Notes: generated from the letters alone by a model not told the origin. A stretch of 64,000 nt of DNA from Streptomyces tailanensis (GCF_008386495.1 NZ_VTHJ01000044.1:85893-149892), one strand, 5' to 3'; positions 31,705 to 41,077 are shown, counted from the first letter of the stretch. A program made the numbers and translations.

Positions 31705-33450
31705 TTACTCCCCGAGCAGGGCCCGCACCCGCTCCTGCCCCACCGCGAGCAGCAGCGTGGGCAGTCGCGGGCCGGTGTCGCGCCCGACGAGCAGGTGGTA
31801 GAGCAGCGCGAAGAACGACCGCTGCGCGGTCTTGATCTCCGGCGGCAGCTCCTTGGGCGTGGCGTCGGCGGCGAACCCGGCCTGGACCTTGGGCACGCCG
31901 TAGACGAGGTGGGTGAGCCCGTCGAGGGACCAGTGCGACGAGAGCCCCTCCAGCAGCCGCCGCAGCGAGCCCTGTGCCTCCTCGTCGAGGGACTTCAGCA
32001 GGTCGAGGTCGGGTTCGGTGCGCACGATGGTCCGCTGGTCGGCGGGCACGTGCGTGTTGATCCAGGCCTCGGCCTTGTCGAGCCGCGGCCGTACGTCGTC
32101 GAGCGTGGCCAGCGGGTCGGTGGGGTCGAGTTCGCTGAGGATGCGCAGGGTCTGATCCTCGGCGCCCGCGGTGATGTCGGCGACGGACGCGAGGGTCCGG
32201 TACGGCAGCGGGCGGGGCGTACGAGGCAGCTCACCGCCGGCGGTCCGTACGGCCCGCGAGTGCGCGGCGATGTCGGCGGGCAGTGCGGACCCCTCCGCCA
32301 CCTTCGCGTCGAGCTTGTCCCACTCGTCGTAGAGCCGCTGGATCTCCTGGTCGAAGGCGATCTTGAACGACTGGTTGGGCCGGCGGCGGGCGTAGAGCCA
32401 GCGCAGGATCTGCGGCTCCATGATCTTCAGCGCGTCGCCGGGAGTCGGCACGCCACCCTTCGACGACGACATCTTCGCCATCCCGCTGATGCCGACGAAG
32501 GCGTACATCGGCCCGATGGGCTGCTTGCCCCCGAAGATCCCGACGATCTGCCCGCCCACCTGGAACGACGAACCGGGGGACGAGTGATCCACCCCGCTCG
32601 GCTCGAACACGACGCCCTCGTACGCCCACCGCATCGGCCAGTCGACCTTCCAGACCAGCTTGCCGCGGTTGAACTCGTTCAGCGCGACGGTCTCGGAGAA
32701 GCCGCAGGCGGTGCAGGTGTAGGCCAGCTCGGTGGTGTCGGCGTCGTAGGCGGTGACGGTGGTGAGGTCCTTCTCGCACCGCCCGCAGTAGGGCTTGTAC
32801 GGGAAGTACCCGGCGGAGCCGCTGCTGCCGTCGTCCTCGGCGGCGGCACCGGACCCCTCGGCGGCCTCCAGCTCGGCCTCGTCAACAGGCTTCTGCTGCT
32901 TCTTCGCCGCCGCCGGGCCCTTCTTGGTCCGGTACTGGTCGAGGATCGCGTCGATGTCACCGCGGTGCTTCATGGCGTGCAGGATCTGCTCGCGGTAGAC
33001 CCCGGAGGTGTACTGCGCGGTCTGGCTGATCCCGTCGAACTCCACGCCCAGCTCGGCGAGCGCGTCGATCATGGCGGCCTTGAAGTGCTCGGCCCAGTTG
33101 GGGTGGGCGGAGCCCTGGGGGGCGGGCACGGAGGTGAGCGGCTTGCCGATGTGCTCGGCCCAGGACGCGTCGATGCCGTCGACGCCGTTCGGGACCTTGC
33201 GGTACCGGTCGTAGTCGTCCCAGGAGATGAGGTGCCGGACCTCGTGGCCGCGCCGCCGGATCTCGTCGGCGACGAGGTGGGGCGTCATGACCTCCCGGAG
33301 ATTGCCCAGGTGGATGGGCCCGGACGGGGAGAGCCCGGACGCGACGACAACGGGTTTGCCCGGGGCCCGACGCTCCGACTCCTCGATGACCTCATCCGCG
33401 AAACGGGAGACCCAGTCGGTGGTCTCGGTGCTCTGAGCCACGATCGGCAC
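31705..33450 (-). CDS. lysS: Lysyl-tRNA synthetase, class I
   Basis: 581 residues. The HIGH-type motif is SGPIHLGNLREV and the KMSKS-type motif is KMSSSKG, both of class I synthetases, so this is the archaeal-type LysRS1 found in Streptomyces and not the class II enzyme. It charges tRNA-Lys. A zinc-like CxxC pair (YCGRCEKD, YTCTACGFS) and a low-complexity Lys/Ala/Glu insert lie in between. The GTG at 33450 overlaps a possible ribosome site (AAAGAGGA); an in-frame GTG at 33441 is better spaced. It is divergent from argS. Confidence 0.94.
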   Translation of the reverse strand: MPIVAQSTETTDWVSRFADEVIEESERRAPGKPVVVASGLSPSGPIHLGNLREVMTPHLVADEIRRRGHEVRHLISWDDYDRYRKVPNGVDGIDASWAEHIGKPLTSVPAPQGSAHPNWAEHFKAAMIDALAELGVEFDGISQTAQYTSGVYREQILHAMKHRGDIDAILDQYRTKKGPAAAKKQQKPVDEAELEAAEGSGAAAEDDGSSGSAGYFPYKPYCGRCEKDLTTVTAYDADTTELAYTCTACGFSETVALNEFNRGKLVWKVDWPMRWAYEGVVFEPSGVDHSSPGSSFQVGGQIVGIFGGKQPIGPMYAFVGISGMAKMSSSKGGVPTPGDALKIMEPQILRWLYARRRPNQSFKIAFDQEIQRLYDEWDKLDAKVAEGSALPADIAAHSRAVRTAGGELPRTPRPLPYRTLASVADITAGAEDQTLRILSELDPTDPLATLDDVRPRLDKAEAWINTHVPADQRTIVRTEPDLDLLKSLDEEAQGSLRRLLEGLSSHWSLDGLTHLVYGVPKVQAGFAADATPKELPPEIKTAQRSFFALLYHLLVGRDTGPRLPTLLLAVGQERVRALLGE

Positions 33451-33609
33451 GTCCTCTTTTTCTTAGTTCTCCAAGATCGACCGGTACGGTCCCCGGCCGA
33501 CGTGGCCATTCTCCCAGCTCTGGCCAGAACAACGAAAACGCCTTTTCACTCCGTGGGTCAGCCGGGGCGCCTGGTAGCTCGGGACTGCGGGTGCGACTGG
33601 CGGCTACCG

Positions 33610-33745
33610 GCCCGGTGGGGGCTGGTCGCGCCACGCGGCGGAGCCGCATATCGATACAGCCCCGCGCCCCTTGAAAGCTACGGGGTGCCGCCGGTCTTTC
33701 AGGGGCGCGGGGAACAGCGCGAGCAACCACAACCCACCCGCAGCC
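33610..33745. repeat. Intergenic repeat copies C and D forming an inverted pair
   Basis: Copy C (33610-33677, minus orientation) has the full form with GCGGCGGAGCCGC. Copy D (33694-33745, plus) has CTTTCAGGGGCGCGGGGAAC followed by GCGCGAGCAACCACAACC, a variant lacking the middle. The two face each other, giving an approximately 17-bp stem (33660-33677 with 33696-33712, one bulged base) and an 18-nt loop. They fill the 404-bp gene-free spacer between divergent lysS and argS, so they cannot simply be terminators for either gene. Confidence 0.7.
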
Positions 33746-33854
33746 GCCATCGAAGCGAACCCCCACCCCATGAGGCGGGCCCGAAAAACCCCTTTACCCC
33801 CCGTGGGATACTGACTCTCTATCCATCCCCACGAGGAGAACGGCACCCACTCCT

Positions 33855-35630
33855 ATGGCCCCGGTCACGTCCCTCACCGCCTCCGTCAACGCGCGCCTCG
33901 CCGACGCCCTCTCGGCCACCCTGCCGGAGGCCGACGTCGACCCGCTGCTGCGGCGCAGCGACAGGGCGGACTACCAGGCCAACGGAATCCTCACCCTGGC
34001 GAAGAAGGCGAAGGCCAACCCCAGGGAGCTGGCCGCCCAGGTCCTGGCGAAGGTCGAGTCGGGTGACCTGCTGAAGGAGATCGAGGTCTCGGGCCCCGGC
34101 TTCCTCAACATCACGCTCACCGACAAGGCGATCGCCCGGAACCTCGCGGAGCGCTACGCGGACCCGGACCGCCTCGGCGTGGCCCCCGCGGAGCACCCCG
34201 GCACGACGGTCATCGACTACGCCCAGCCGAACGTGGCGAAGGAGATGCACGTCGGCCACCTCCGCTCCGCGGTGATCGGCGACGCGGTCGTCCAGATCCT
34301 GGAGTTCACCGGCGAGAACGTGGTCCGCAGGCACCACATCGGCGACTGGGGCACCCAGTTCGGCATGCTGATCCAGTACCTGGACGAGCACCCGCACGAG
34401 CTGGACCACGAGAAGAGCGACGACCTCCAGGCGTCCGGCGAGGAGGCGATGTCGAACCTGGACCGCCTCTACAAGGCGGCCCGGAGGCTGTTCGACGCGG
34501 ACGAGGAGTTCAAGACGAGGGCCCGCCGCAGGGTGGTGGACCTCCAGGCCGGCGACCCGGCGACGCTGGCCGCGTGGCAGAAGTTCGTGGACGAGTCGAA
34601 GATCTACTTCTTCTCCGTCTTCGAGAAGCTGGACATGGAGATCCGGGACCCCGACATCGTCGGCGAGTCCGGCTACAACGACATGCTCGCCGAGACCTGC
34701 CGTCTGCTGGAGGAGTCGGGCGTCGCGGTCCGCTCCAAGGGCGCGCTGTGCGTGTTCTTCGACGACGTCAAGGGCCCGGACGGCAACCCGGTCCCGCTGA
34801 TCGTGCAGAAGTCCGACGGCGGCTACGGCTACGCGGCGACGGACCTCTCCGCGATCCGCGACCGCGTCTTCAACCTGAAGTCGAACACCCTCCTGTACGT
34901 GGTGGACGCGCGCCAGTCCCTCCACTTCAAGATGGTCTTCGAGACGGCCCGCCGCGCCGGCTGGCTGAGCGACGGCGTCAAGGCGCAGCAGCTCGCCTTC
35001 GGCACGGTCCTCGGCAAGGACGGCAAGCCGTTCAAGACCCGTGAGGGCGAGACGGTCCGCCTGGTCGACCTGCTGGACGAGGCGATCGACCGCGCCACGA
35101 CGGTGGTCCGGGAGAAGGCCGAGAAGGTGGGCCTGACTGAGCAGGAGATCGTCGAGAACGGCCGTTACGTGGGCATCGGCGCCGTCAAGTACGCCGATCT
35201 GTCGACGTCCGCCGTCCGGGACTACAAGTTCGACCTGGACCAGATGGTCTCGCTGAACGGCGACACGTCCGTCTACCTCCAGTACGCGTACGCCCGTATC
35301 CAGTCGATCCTCCGCAAGGCGGGCGCGGCCGCCGCCCCGGCCGCGCACCCGGAGCTCGAACTGGCCCCGGCGGAGCGCGCGCTGGGCCTGCACCTGGACC
35401 AGTTCGGCGAGACCCTCACCGAGGTCGCGGAGGGGTACGAGCCGCACAAGCTGGCCGCGTACCTCTTCAAGCTGGCGACCCACCTCACGACGTTCTACGA
35501 CCAGTGCCCGGTTCTGAAGGCGGACACCCCCGCCCAGATGGAGAACCGTCTGTTCCTGGTCGACCTGACGGCCCGCACCCTGCACCGGGGGATGGCTCTG
35601 CTGGGGATCCGGACGCCCGAGAAGCTGTAG
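33855..35630 (+). CDS. argS: Arginyl-tRNA synthetase
   Basis: 591 residues. The N-terminal Add1-type domain (VNARLADALSATLPEADVDPLLRRS) is followed by the class I catalytic core with HVGHL in YAQPNVAKEMHVGHLRS, and the C-terminal anticodon-binding helical domain (YAYARIQSILRKAG, LYLVDLTART-like LFLVDLTARTL). It ligates arginine to tRNA-Arg. Length is normal. It is convergent with the secreted-protein gene and separated from it by a strong bidirectional terminator. Its usual Streptomyces neighbours lysS and argS are kept here. Confidence 0.96.
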   Translation: MAPVTSLTASVNARLADALSATLPEADVDPLLRRSDRADYQANGILTLAKKAKANPRELAAQVLAKVESGDLLKEIEVSGPGFLNITLTDKAIARNLAERYADPDRLGVAPAEHPGTTVIDYAQPNVAKEMHVGHLRSAVIGDAVVQILEFTGENVVRRHHIGDWGTQFGMLIQYLDEHPHELDHEKSDDLQASGEEAMSNLDRLYKAARRLFDADEEFKTRARRRVVDLQAGDPATLAAWQKFVDESKIYFFSVFEKLDMEIRDPDIVGESGYNDMLAETCRLLEESGVAVRSKGALCVFFDDVKGPDGNPVPLIVQKSDGGYGYAATDLSAIRDRVFNLKSNTLLYVVDARQSLHFKMVFETARRAGWLSDGVKAQQLAFGTVLGKDGKPFKTREGETVRLVDLLDEAIDRATTVVREKAEKVGLTEQEIVENGRYVGIGAVKYADLSTSAVRDYKFDLDQMVSLNGDTSVYLQYAYARIQSILRKAGAAAAPAAHPELELAPAERALGLHLDQFGETLTEVAEGYEPHKLAAYLFKLATHLTTFYDQCPVLKADTPAQMENRLFLVDLTARTLHRGMALLGIRTPEKL

Positions 35631-35646
35631 CAGCCAACAGCGCGTC

Positions 35647-35688
35647 GCCGGCCTGTTGGAGCGCCCCCCGTGGCGCCCCAACAGGCCG
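35647..35688. terminator. Bidirectional terminator between argS and the secreted-protein gene
   Basis: A perfect 12-bp outer stem (CCGGCCTGTTGG with CCAACAGGCCGG) encloses a further GCGCC/GGCGC pairing. It lies 17 bp after argS and 19 bp after the convergent gene, so it can serve both. Confidence 0.88.
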
Positions 35689-35707
35689 GTGGATCAGAGG
35701 TTGCGGA

Positions 35708-36415
35708 TCACTTGTTGACGAGCCTGGCCGTGTACTTCGCGTTGACGACGACGGTCCGCTGCTCCTTGACGAGCGAACCGGCACCGGCGGACTTGTAGAG
35801 CGGGGTGGCCTTCCAGGTGCTGACGGCCCAGATGTTGTTGCCGGAGGCCTTGAGGCTGTCCTTCTTCGCCGGCGTGATGGCGTAGGCGCCGTTGAGGTTG
35901 GTGACGGACCTCTTGAGCTTCGGCGACTTGACGCCGCCCTTGACCGTGTAGGACAGAACGGTCTTCTTGGTGATGACCGGCAGGTCGTAGATGCGCTCGG
36001 TGGCGGTGAAGGTCAGGGTGATGTGCCGCCCGGCCTTGTCGGTCTTGTTCACGGCCTTGACGTTCGCGACGAAGCGGACGTCCACGTTGTGGAGGGTCTG
36101 GCTGGTGCCGCCCCGGGTCACATAGCCGCCGTTCCTGACGTCGAACGCCTTCTGGATCCTCTGGTTCTGCAGGTAGTCGACGAACTTCTGCTGCTTGGCC
36201 TTGGGCAGCTTGTCGAACGCCTTGAGCAGCTTTATGGAGGCGGCGGCTTCGTCGTTGTTCTTCAGCCAGGCGCGGTACTTGGCGACGGTGAGCTTGGCCG
36301 GCTTGCCCTGCGGTGCGGCGACGGCGGTGCCCTGGGCGGCGATACCGGTGAACAGCAGGGCGCCCGCGCCTACGGCGAGCACGCCGGAGCGGGTGAGAGT
36401 GGTGAGTGTGCGCAT
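35708..36415 (-). CDS. Secreted protein of unknown function (paralog of 1686-2378)
   Basis: 235 residues with a Sec signal peptide (LTRSGVLAVGAGALLFTGIA, AVAA cleavage near residue 34). The mature part begins GKPAKLTVAKYRAWLKNNDEA and continues FDKLPKAKQQKFVDYLQNQRI; these blocks match the protein at 1686-2378 in order and spacing. The C-terminal half is beta-rich, with RHITLTFTATERIYDLPVITKKTVL. No cysteine. I do not know the family by name. The shared pattern argues for a real extracellular family. Function unknown. Confidence 0.85.
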   Translation of the reverse strand: MRTLTTLTRSGVLAVGAGALLFTGIAAQGTAVAAPQGKPAKLTVAKYRAWLKNNDEAAASIKLLKAFDKLPKAKQQKFVDYLQNQRIQKAFDVRNGGYVTRGGTSQTLHNVDVRFVANVKAVNKTDKAGRHITLTFTATERIYDLPVITKKTVLSYTVKGGVKSPKLKRSVTNLNGAYAITPAKKDSLKASGNNIWAVSTWKATPLYKSAGAGSLVKEQRTVVVNAKYTARLVNK

Positions 36416-36560
36416 GGCAACGACCCTATTTTTCTCGGCAGTTGACCGAAATCGGCTCTTCGGGCACTGCCCTTCTGGACACCACCGAACGGCACACAAG
36501 GGACAGCACACGGGCGGGCCCGGGGAGTGACTGTCAGTGCCTGCCCCCACAGTCACCGGC

Positions 36561-37261
36561 ATGGCGACACTTCCCAACCCGCTGCCGAGGCTGGCGGCCG
36601 ACCCGAGCGGTCGCGTGCTCGGGCTTGAACTCCCGCTGCCCCCAGGGAGGTTGATCGACACGACGGACGAGGGCCCCTGGCACGAGCCGCTGCTGTGGTG
36701 CGCCGACGAACCGGCCGCGCCCAGCGCCTGGACCGCCGTCCAGCCCGCACGCCGCACGGCCGGCCTCCTCCCGGTGCTGCTGGACGTCGGCGGCGGTCAG
36801 GGCGGCCCGGAGGAGTAGGAGCTGATGCCCGGGGAGATGTCCTACCGTTCCGGGAGGCCAGTTCCCTGACGCGATCTGGCCAGTTGGCTTCGGCCAGAGG
36901 CGACGGGGAGGCCCCGGACCATCTCTCTGGTGGAGCGGGGGCCCCGCACGCTGGCGCCGTACCCGGCGTCCCAGATCGCACGGCAACGCTAACCCGACTG
37001 GCCTACGGTGCTGCAAGCCTGCGAGCTGACCATCACATGATCGAGTTAAAGCGGCCTCATGTGCACTCCTCGGCGAACAGTTGCCAGTTGATCGTCTCGG
37101 TGGCGGCCCCGCCCACCACCGAGGCCGATGCCGAAGCGGTGGCCGCCGAGCACTTCGCCTTCTGCCCCGACAACATCCACCAGGGCACCGCGGACGGCTC
37201 CCTGCGCACCTACGTCCAAAGCCTGCTGGGCGAACACACGTGGTCCTTCTGGTGGGACTGA
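36561..37261 (+). pseudogene. DUF4253 protein, broken by nonsense codon and internal loss
   Basis: The first 85 codons (MATLPNPLPRLAADPSGRVL to LLDVGGGQGGPEE) look like an intact Streptomyces DUF4253 N-terminus. They end at TAG (36816-36818), where relatives have Trp followed by ELMPGEMSY; those residues do follow the stop here in frame. The C-terminal part reappears in another frame (EADAEAVAAEHFAFCPDNIH to HTWSFWWD, stop at 37261). The middle third of the domain is missing. This is a dead gene with at least a nonsense change and a deletion. An ATG at 36537 is also in frame. Confidence 0.75.
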
Positions 37262-37274
37262 TCCAAGCCCCGGC

Positions 37275-38516
37275 CTACGCCCCCAGCCCCTTCCCCAGCC
37301 TCCGCAGCCCCTCCCGAATCTCCTCCGGCGCCTGCGTCACGAAGCAGAGCCGCAGGGTCGCCCGGTCCGGTTCCCCGGCGTAGAAGGGCGCCCCGGGCAC
37401 GTACGCGACGTCCTGTTCGACCACGCGGGGGAGGAGGGCGGTGGTGTCGTACGAGGAGGGCAGGCGGGCCCAGAGGAACATGCCGCCCTCGGGGCGGTTC
37501 CAGGTGGAGCCCTCGGGGAGGGCGTCCGGCAGTCCCGCGAGCATGGCGTCGCGTCGCTCGCGGTAGGCCGCCGCGACCCGGTCCACATGCGCGTCGAGGT
37601 CACGGTCGGCCAGGTAGCGTGCCGCGGCGAGCTGGTTGAGGGTCGGGGTGTGCAGGTCGGCCGCCTGCTTGGCGACCGCGCAGGCGCGGCGGAGCCCGGC
37701 GGGGGCGCGCAGCCAGCCCAGCCGCAGACCCGGGGCCATAACCTTGGAGAAGGAGCCCAGCAGCGCCGTACGGTCCTCGGCGCCCGGGTGGGCGGCGATC
37801 CACGGCAACCGCTCGCCCTCGAAGCGGAGTTCGCCGTACGGGTCGTCTTCGACGATCCACAGGCCGAGCCGGGCCGCGACGGCGGCGACGGCGGCCCGTC
37901 GCTCGGCCGGCAGAGTGCGTCCGGTGGGGTTCTGGAAGGTGGGGACGGTGTAGAAGAGCTTGGCCCGGGTCCGCGCGACGAGCTCCTCCAGCGCGTCCGG
38001 ATCCACTCCGCCCTCGTCGCCCGGCACGGCCACCACCCGCGCCCCCGCGAACCGGAACACCTGAAGCGCCGCCAGATAGCACGGGTCCTCGACCAGCACG
38101 ACATCGCCCGGGTCGACGAGCGCGGTGGCGAGCAGCGACAGTGCCTGCTGCGACCCGGTGGTGACGAGTACGTCGTCGGCGCCCGTCGGCAGCCCGCGGG
38201 CCCGGTACCGCGCGGCGAGCGCCTCCCGCAGCACCGGCTCGCCCTCGGTCGTCGCGTACTGCAGGGCCTGCCCGGCCGACCCGGCGAGGACATCCCGGTA
38301 CGCCGCCGCCATCCCCTCGGTGTCGAAGAGCTCCGGCGCGGGCAACCCACCCGCGAAGTTGACGACTTGAGGCCGCGAGGTGACGGCGAGGATATCCCGT
38401 ACGGGGGAACCCTGGACGGCCGTCACCCGCCCCGCGAAGCCGGGCACGGGTGCGCCGGCGCCGACCGTCGCCCCATCCCCTTCACCGCCCACGACCCCCG
38501 CGCCCCCGACAAACCG
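37275..38516 (-). CDS. PLP-dependent aminotransferase (fold type I)
   Basis: About 413 residues of the class I/II aminotransferase type close to 2-aminoadipate/MocR-type enzymes. VNFAGGLPAPELFD opens the domain; TTGSQQALSLLA, VEDPCY, PTFQNPTGRTL, VEDDPYGELRF and the PLP-lysine in LLGSFSKVMAPGLRLGW are visible. There is no N-terminal GntR domain, so it acts as an enzyme. The start is uncertain: the frame is open to 38555, with GTGs at 38555, 38516 and 38492; I chose 38516 for its distance from GGGCGAGG. The amino donor and acceptor are not predictable. Confidence 0.88.
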   Translation of the reverse strand, partial: RFVGGAGVVGGEGDGATVGAGAPVPGFAGRVTAVQGSPVRDILAVTSRPQVVNFAGGLPAPELFDTEGMAAAYRDVLAGSAGQALQYATTEGEPVLREALAARYRARGLPTGADDVLVTTGSQQALSLLATALVDPGDVVLVEDPCYLAALQVFRFAGARVVAVPGDEGGVDPDALEELVARTRAKLFYTVPTFQNPTGRTLPAERRAAVAAVAARLGLWIVEDDPYGELRFEGERLPWIAAHPGAEDRTALLGSFSKVMAPGLRLGWLRAPAGLRRACAVAKQAADLHTPTLNQLAAARYLADRDLDAHVDRVAAAYRERRDAMLAGLPDALPEGSTWNRPEGGMFLWARLPSSYDTTALLPRVVEQDVAYVPGAPFYAGEPDRATLRLCFVTQAPEEIREGLRRLGKGLGA

Positions 38517-38681
38517 CACGTCATCCACGCCTCGCCCAGCATCCACTGCACCCACCCCACAGCTCTCGGCACGAACGGACGGCAGGACCCCGTCCCGCCC
38601 ATACCATAGATCGATACATGCCCCCTACATCCACCCATTCCGCGATGCGAGCACCCGCCCGCACCCCCTAGGCTGCCGCGC

Positions 38682-39611
38682 ATGCTGCCCAGCGTGGACA
38701 CGAACGACGAGTTGCGAGAAGTCGTCAGTGACGAGGCGCTGCTGCGGCCGGCTGCCCAGGATCTCTGTGGTCAGCTCGGCCTCGCAGGCGCCCGGATCGT
38801 ACGTTTCCCAGAGGGCTCGCTGCCCGTGTACTCGGTCGGCGACGCCCTCGTACTGAAGCTCTATCCGGGTTTCGAAGCGGCCGAAGCCGTCAGAGAGGCC
38901 CACCTGTTGGCCCGCCTGTGGGGTCAACTTCCCCTGCCGACACCCCGATTGCACGCGGCCGACCAGTACAAGAACGGCTGGCGCTATGTGCTGATGTCCC
39001 GGCTGCCTGGCGAGGACCTCAACGAGGCCTGGCCGCGCGCCTCCCGGGCGTATCAGGAGCGGATCGTCGCCGAGGCGGCCGAGTGCCTCGCCGCCCTGCA
39101 CGACCTGGACGCCGCCCCGATGGCCGCGCTCGTCGGACCTCCGGACTGGGCCAGGTTCATGGCCGGACAGCGCGCGGCCGCGGTCGAACAGCAGGTCGGC
39201 GGCGGTCTGTCGGCGCCCTGGCTGGAACAGATCCCGGACTTCCTGCGCTCCGTCCCACTACCCGCCCCGCGCCGCCCGGTGCTGCTGCACACCGAGTTCA
39301 TGCGCGAGCACCTCACCGTCGACCCGAACGACGGCTGGCGCCTCACCGGCCTGTTCGACTTCGAACCCGCCATGGTCGGCGCCCCCGCGTACGACTTCGT
39401 GAGCGTCGGCCTGTTCCTCACCCGCGCCGACCCCCACCTCCTCAAACTCTTCTACGAGGCCTACGGCCAGCTCCCGTTCGCCCCCCGCGAACTCATGGCC
39501 TATGCCCTGCTGCACGTCTACAGCGACCTGAACTGGTACCTACGCACCCTGCCGACGCCCCCGCGCAAGGACTTCGAGTCGTTGGCGGAAACATGGTTCA
39601 GCGTCCCGTAA
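38682..39611 (+). CDS. APH-family phosphotransferase
   Basis: 309 residues with the kinase-like fold: GDALVLKLYPGFEAAEAVREA (ATP-binding Lys), the catalytic-loop region LLHTEFMREHLTV and the metal site GLFDFEPAMVG. The catalytic loop has H-T-E where the usual APH motif is H-x-D; a variant seen in a subgroup of these enzymes. It may phosphorylate an antibiotic or a metabolite. It is a single gene divergent from the aminotransferase. Copy E of the intergenic repeat follows its stop. Confidence 0.85.
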   Translation: MLPSVDTNDELREVVSDEALLRPAAQDLCGQLGLAGARIVRFPEGSLPVYSVGDALVLKLYPGFEAAEAVREAHLLARLWGQLPLPTPRLHAADQYKNGWRYVLMSRLPGEDLNEAWPRASRAYQERIVAEAAECLAALHDLDAAPMAALVGPPDWARFMAGQRAAAVEQQVGGGLSAPWLEQIPDFLRSVPLPAPRRPVLLHTEFMREHLTVDPNDGWRLTGLFDFEPAMVGAPAYDFVSVGLFLTRADPHLLKLFYEAYGQLPFAPRELMAYALLHVYSDLNWYLRTLPTPPRKDFESLAETWFSVP

Positions 39612-39660
39612 GGGGCTTTAGGTGCGCAGGCCCGGTCTTTTCGAGGGGCGCAGCCCGAGT

Positions 39661-39728
39661 CTTTTAGGGGCGCGGGGCTGTGCCGATATGCGGCTCCGCC
39701 GCGTGGGCGCGACCAGCCCCCACCGGCC
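39661..39728 (+). repeat. Streptomyces intergenic repeat, copy E
   Basis: TTTTAGGGGCGCGGGGCTGT, then GCCGATATGCGGCTCCGCCG and CGTGGGCGCGACCAGCCCCC. Plus orientation, between the convergent kinase and DUF574 methyltransferase genes, 50 bp after the kinase stop. It may serve as a terminator here. Confidence 0.7.
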
Positions 39729-39762
39729 CGCAGCTACCCACAGCCCAATCCGCCCCTACGTC

Positions 39763-40665
39763 TTACGCCTTCCGCCCCATCGCCGCATACACATTGATGT
39801 CCGCGTCAGTCACATCGTTGATGTCCCGATACCGAACCTTGTCAATATCGTCCAGCTCAGCCAAGGTCTGCGGCTCAACCGCCGGAGGCACAGGCGCACC
39901 ACCCGAGAACCGCCAGTGATGCGCGGGCACAACCCCCGGCTCATCCACCACGAGGTCGCTCTGCTCGAAGAAGCGGGCGACCTCGTCCTTGGTCCGCAGC
40001 ACGAAAGTGAACCCCCGCTCGGTGTACGTCCGCTGCACCGCACGGATGCTCGCGGGGTTGAGGTCCTCCGTGAGGTGGCTCAGCACCAGCCGGCTCCCGG
40101 AGGGCAGCGCGTCGACCAGCTCACGTACGACGGGGTAGGCCTTCTCGTCCTCGACGAAGTGCAGGATCGCCACGAGGCAGAGCGCGATCGGCTGGTCGAA
40201 GTCGAGGGTCTTGGCGGCCTGTTCGAGGATGTGCGCCGGCGACTTGAGATCGGCGTCGATGTAGTCGGTGGCGCCCTGGGGCCCACTGGTCAGCAACGCG
40301 CGGGCGTGGGCGAGCACCACCGGGTCGTTGTCGACGTACACGACCCGCGACTCGGGGGCGATGGCCTGGGCGATCTGGTGGACGTTCTCCGCGGTCGGCA
40401 GCCCGGTGCCGATGTCGAGGAACTGCCGGATGCCCTCGTCCTGGGTGAGCGTGGTCACCGCGCGGCGCATGAAGTCGCGGTTGTGCCGTACATCGAGGTA
40501 CCCGCGCGGGTTGGCGGCGAGCCCGGCCGCGGCGGCCTCGCGGTCGACGGGGTAGTTGTCCTTGCCGCCGAGGAAGACGTCGTAGACCCGTGCGGGGTGG
40601 GCCTTGGTGGTGTCGATCCTCTTCCGCAGCTCGGCGGGGTCCTGGCTGAGCGCGTCACCGGCCAT
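39763..40665 (-). CDS. DUF574 S-adenosylmethionine-dependent methyltransferase
   Basis: 300 residues. This actinobacterial family begins with KAHPARVYDVFLGGKDNYPVD and has the SAM-binding FLDIGTGLPTAENVHQIAQ and VVYVDNDPVVLAHARALL. These features fit a Methyltransf_19-type fold. Streptomyces has many copies, often near regulators; targets are unknown. ATG 40665 is used because AGGGAGAG lies just upstream; an in-frame ATG at 40689 has none. Complete length. Confidence 0.92.
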   Translation of the reverse strand: MAGDALSQDPAELRKRIDTTKAHPARVYDVFLGGKDNYPVDREAAAAGLAANPRGYLDVRHNRDFMRRAVTTLTQDEGIRQFLDIGTGLPTAENVHQIAQAIAPESRVVYVDNDPVVLAHARALLTSGPQGATDYIDADLKSPAHILEQAAKTLDFDQPIALCLVAILHFVEDEKAYPVVRELVDALPSGSRLVLSHLTEDLNPASIRAVQRTYTERGFTFVLRTKDEVARFFEQSDLVVDEPGVVPAHHWRFSGGAPVPPAVEPQTLAELDDIDKVRYRDINDVTDADINVYAAMGRKA

Positions 40666-40915
40666 AAAGCTCTCCCTGGAGAGTCGCATCGTTAAAGGAG
40701 CAACAACTTAACTCTCAGGGCGACTTGATAGTGCCCGGATGCGGTTCCCGGTCTTGCGGGGCGTCCCGTACCGCTCCCCCATGGGACGCCCTTTTCGCAG
40801 GTCAGGGCGTGGGACACGGCTTGGACGTCCCATGTGTGCCCACTCCTGTGGCGTACGGGACGGATCACATCACATGCTGGCCCCACACCCAACGCCCCCC
40901 ATGGAAGGGACCGTC

Positions 40916-41077
40916 ATGCCTGCCCGCGTCGCCTCCCCCACCGTCACCCGTCTCTTCGCCCCGGCGCTCGCTCTCGTCCTCGCCGGATTCCTGACGCTGA
41001 CGGCATGCGAGGACGGCCAGGGCGTACGGGACGAGGGCCCGGCGGCAACGGCACGCGTCACCGCCGACCGCTCCTAG
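40916..41077 (+). CDS. Tiny lipoprotein with GQGVRDEGP motif
   Basis: 53 residues. The signal (RLFAPALALVLAGFLTLTAC) ends in a lipobox; only about 22 mature residues follow, with EDGQGVRDEGP. The ATG follows GGAAGGGA. The same LTAC-x2-G-x-G-x-RDEG block opens the DUF4232 lipoprotein at 43179 and a degenerate copy at 43975. This gene may therefore be a truncated or minimal family member that kept only the anchor and linker. Confidence 0.7.
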   Translation: MPARVASPTVTRLFAPALALVLAGFLTLTACEDGQGVRDEGPAATARVTADRS

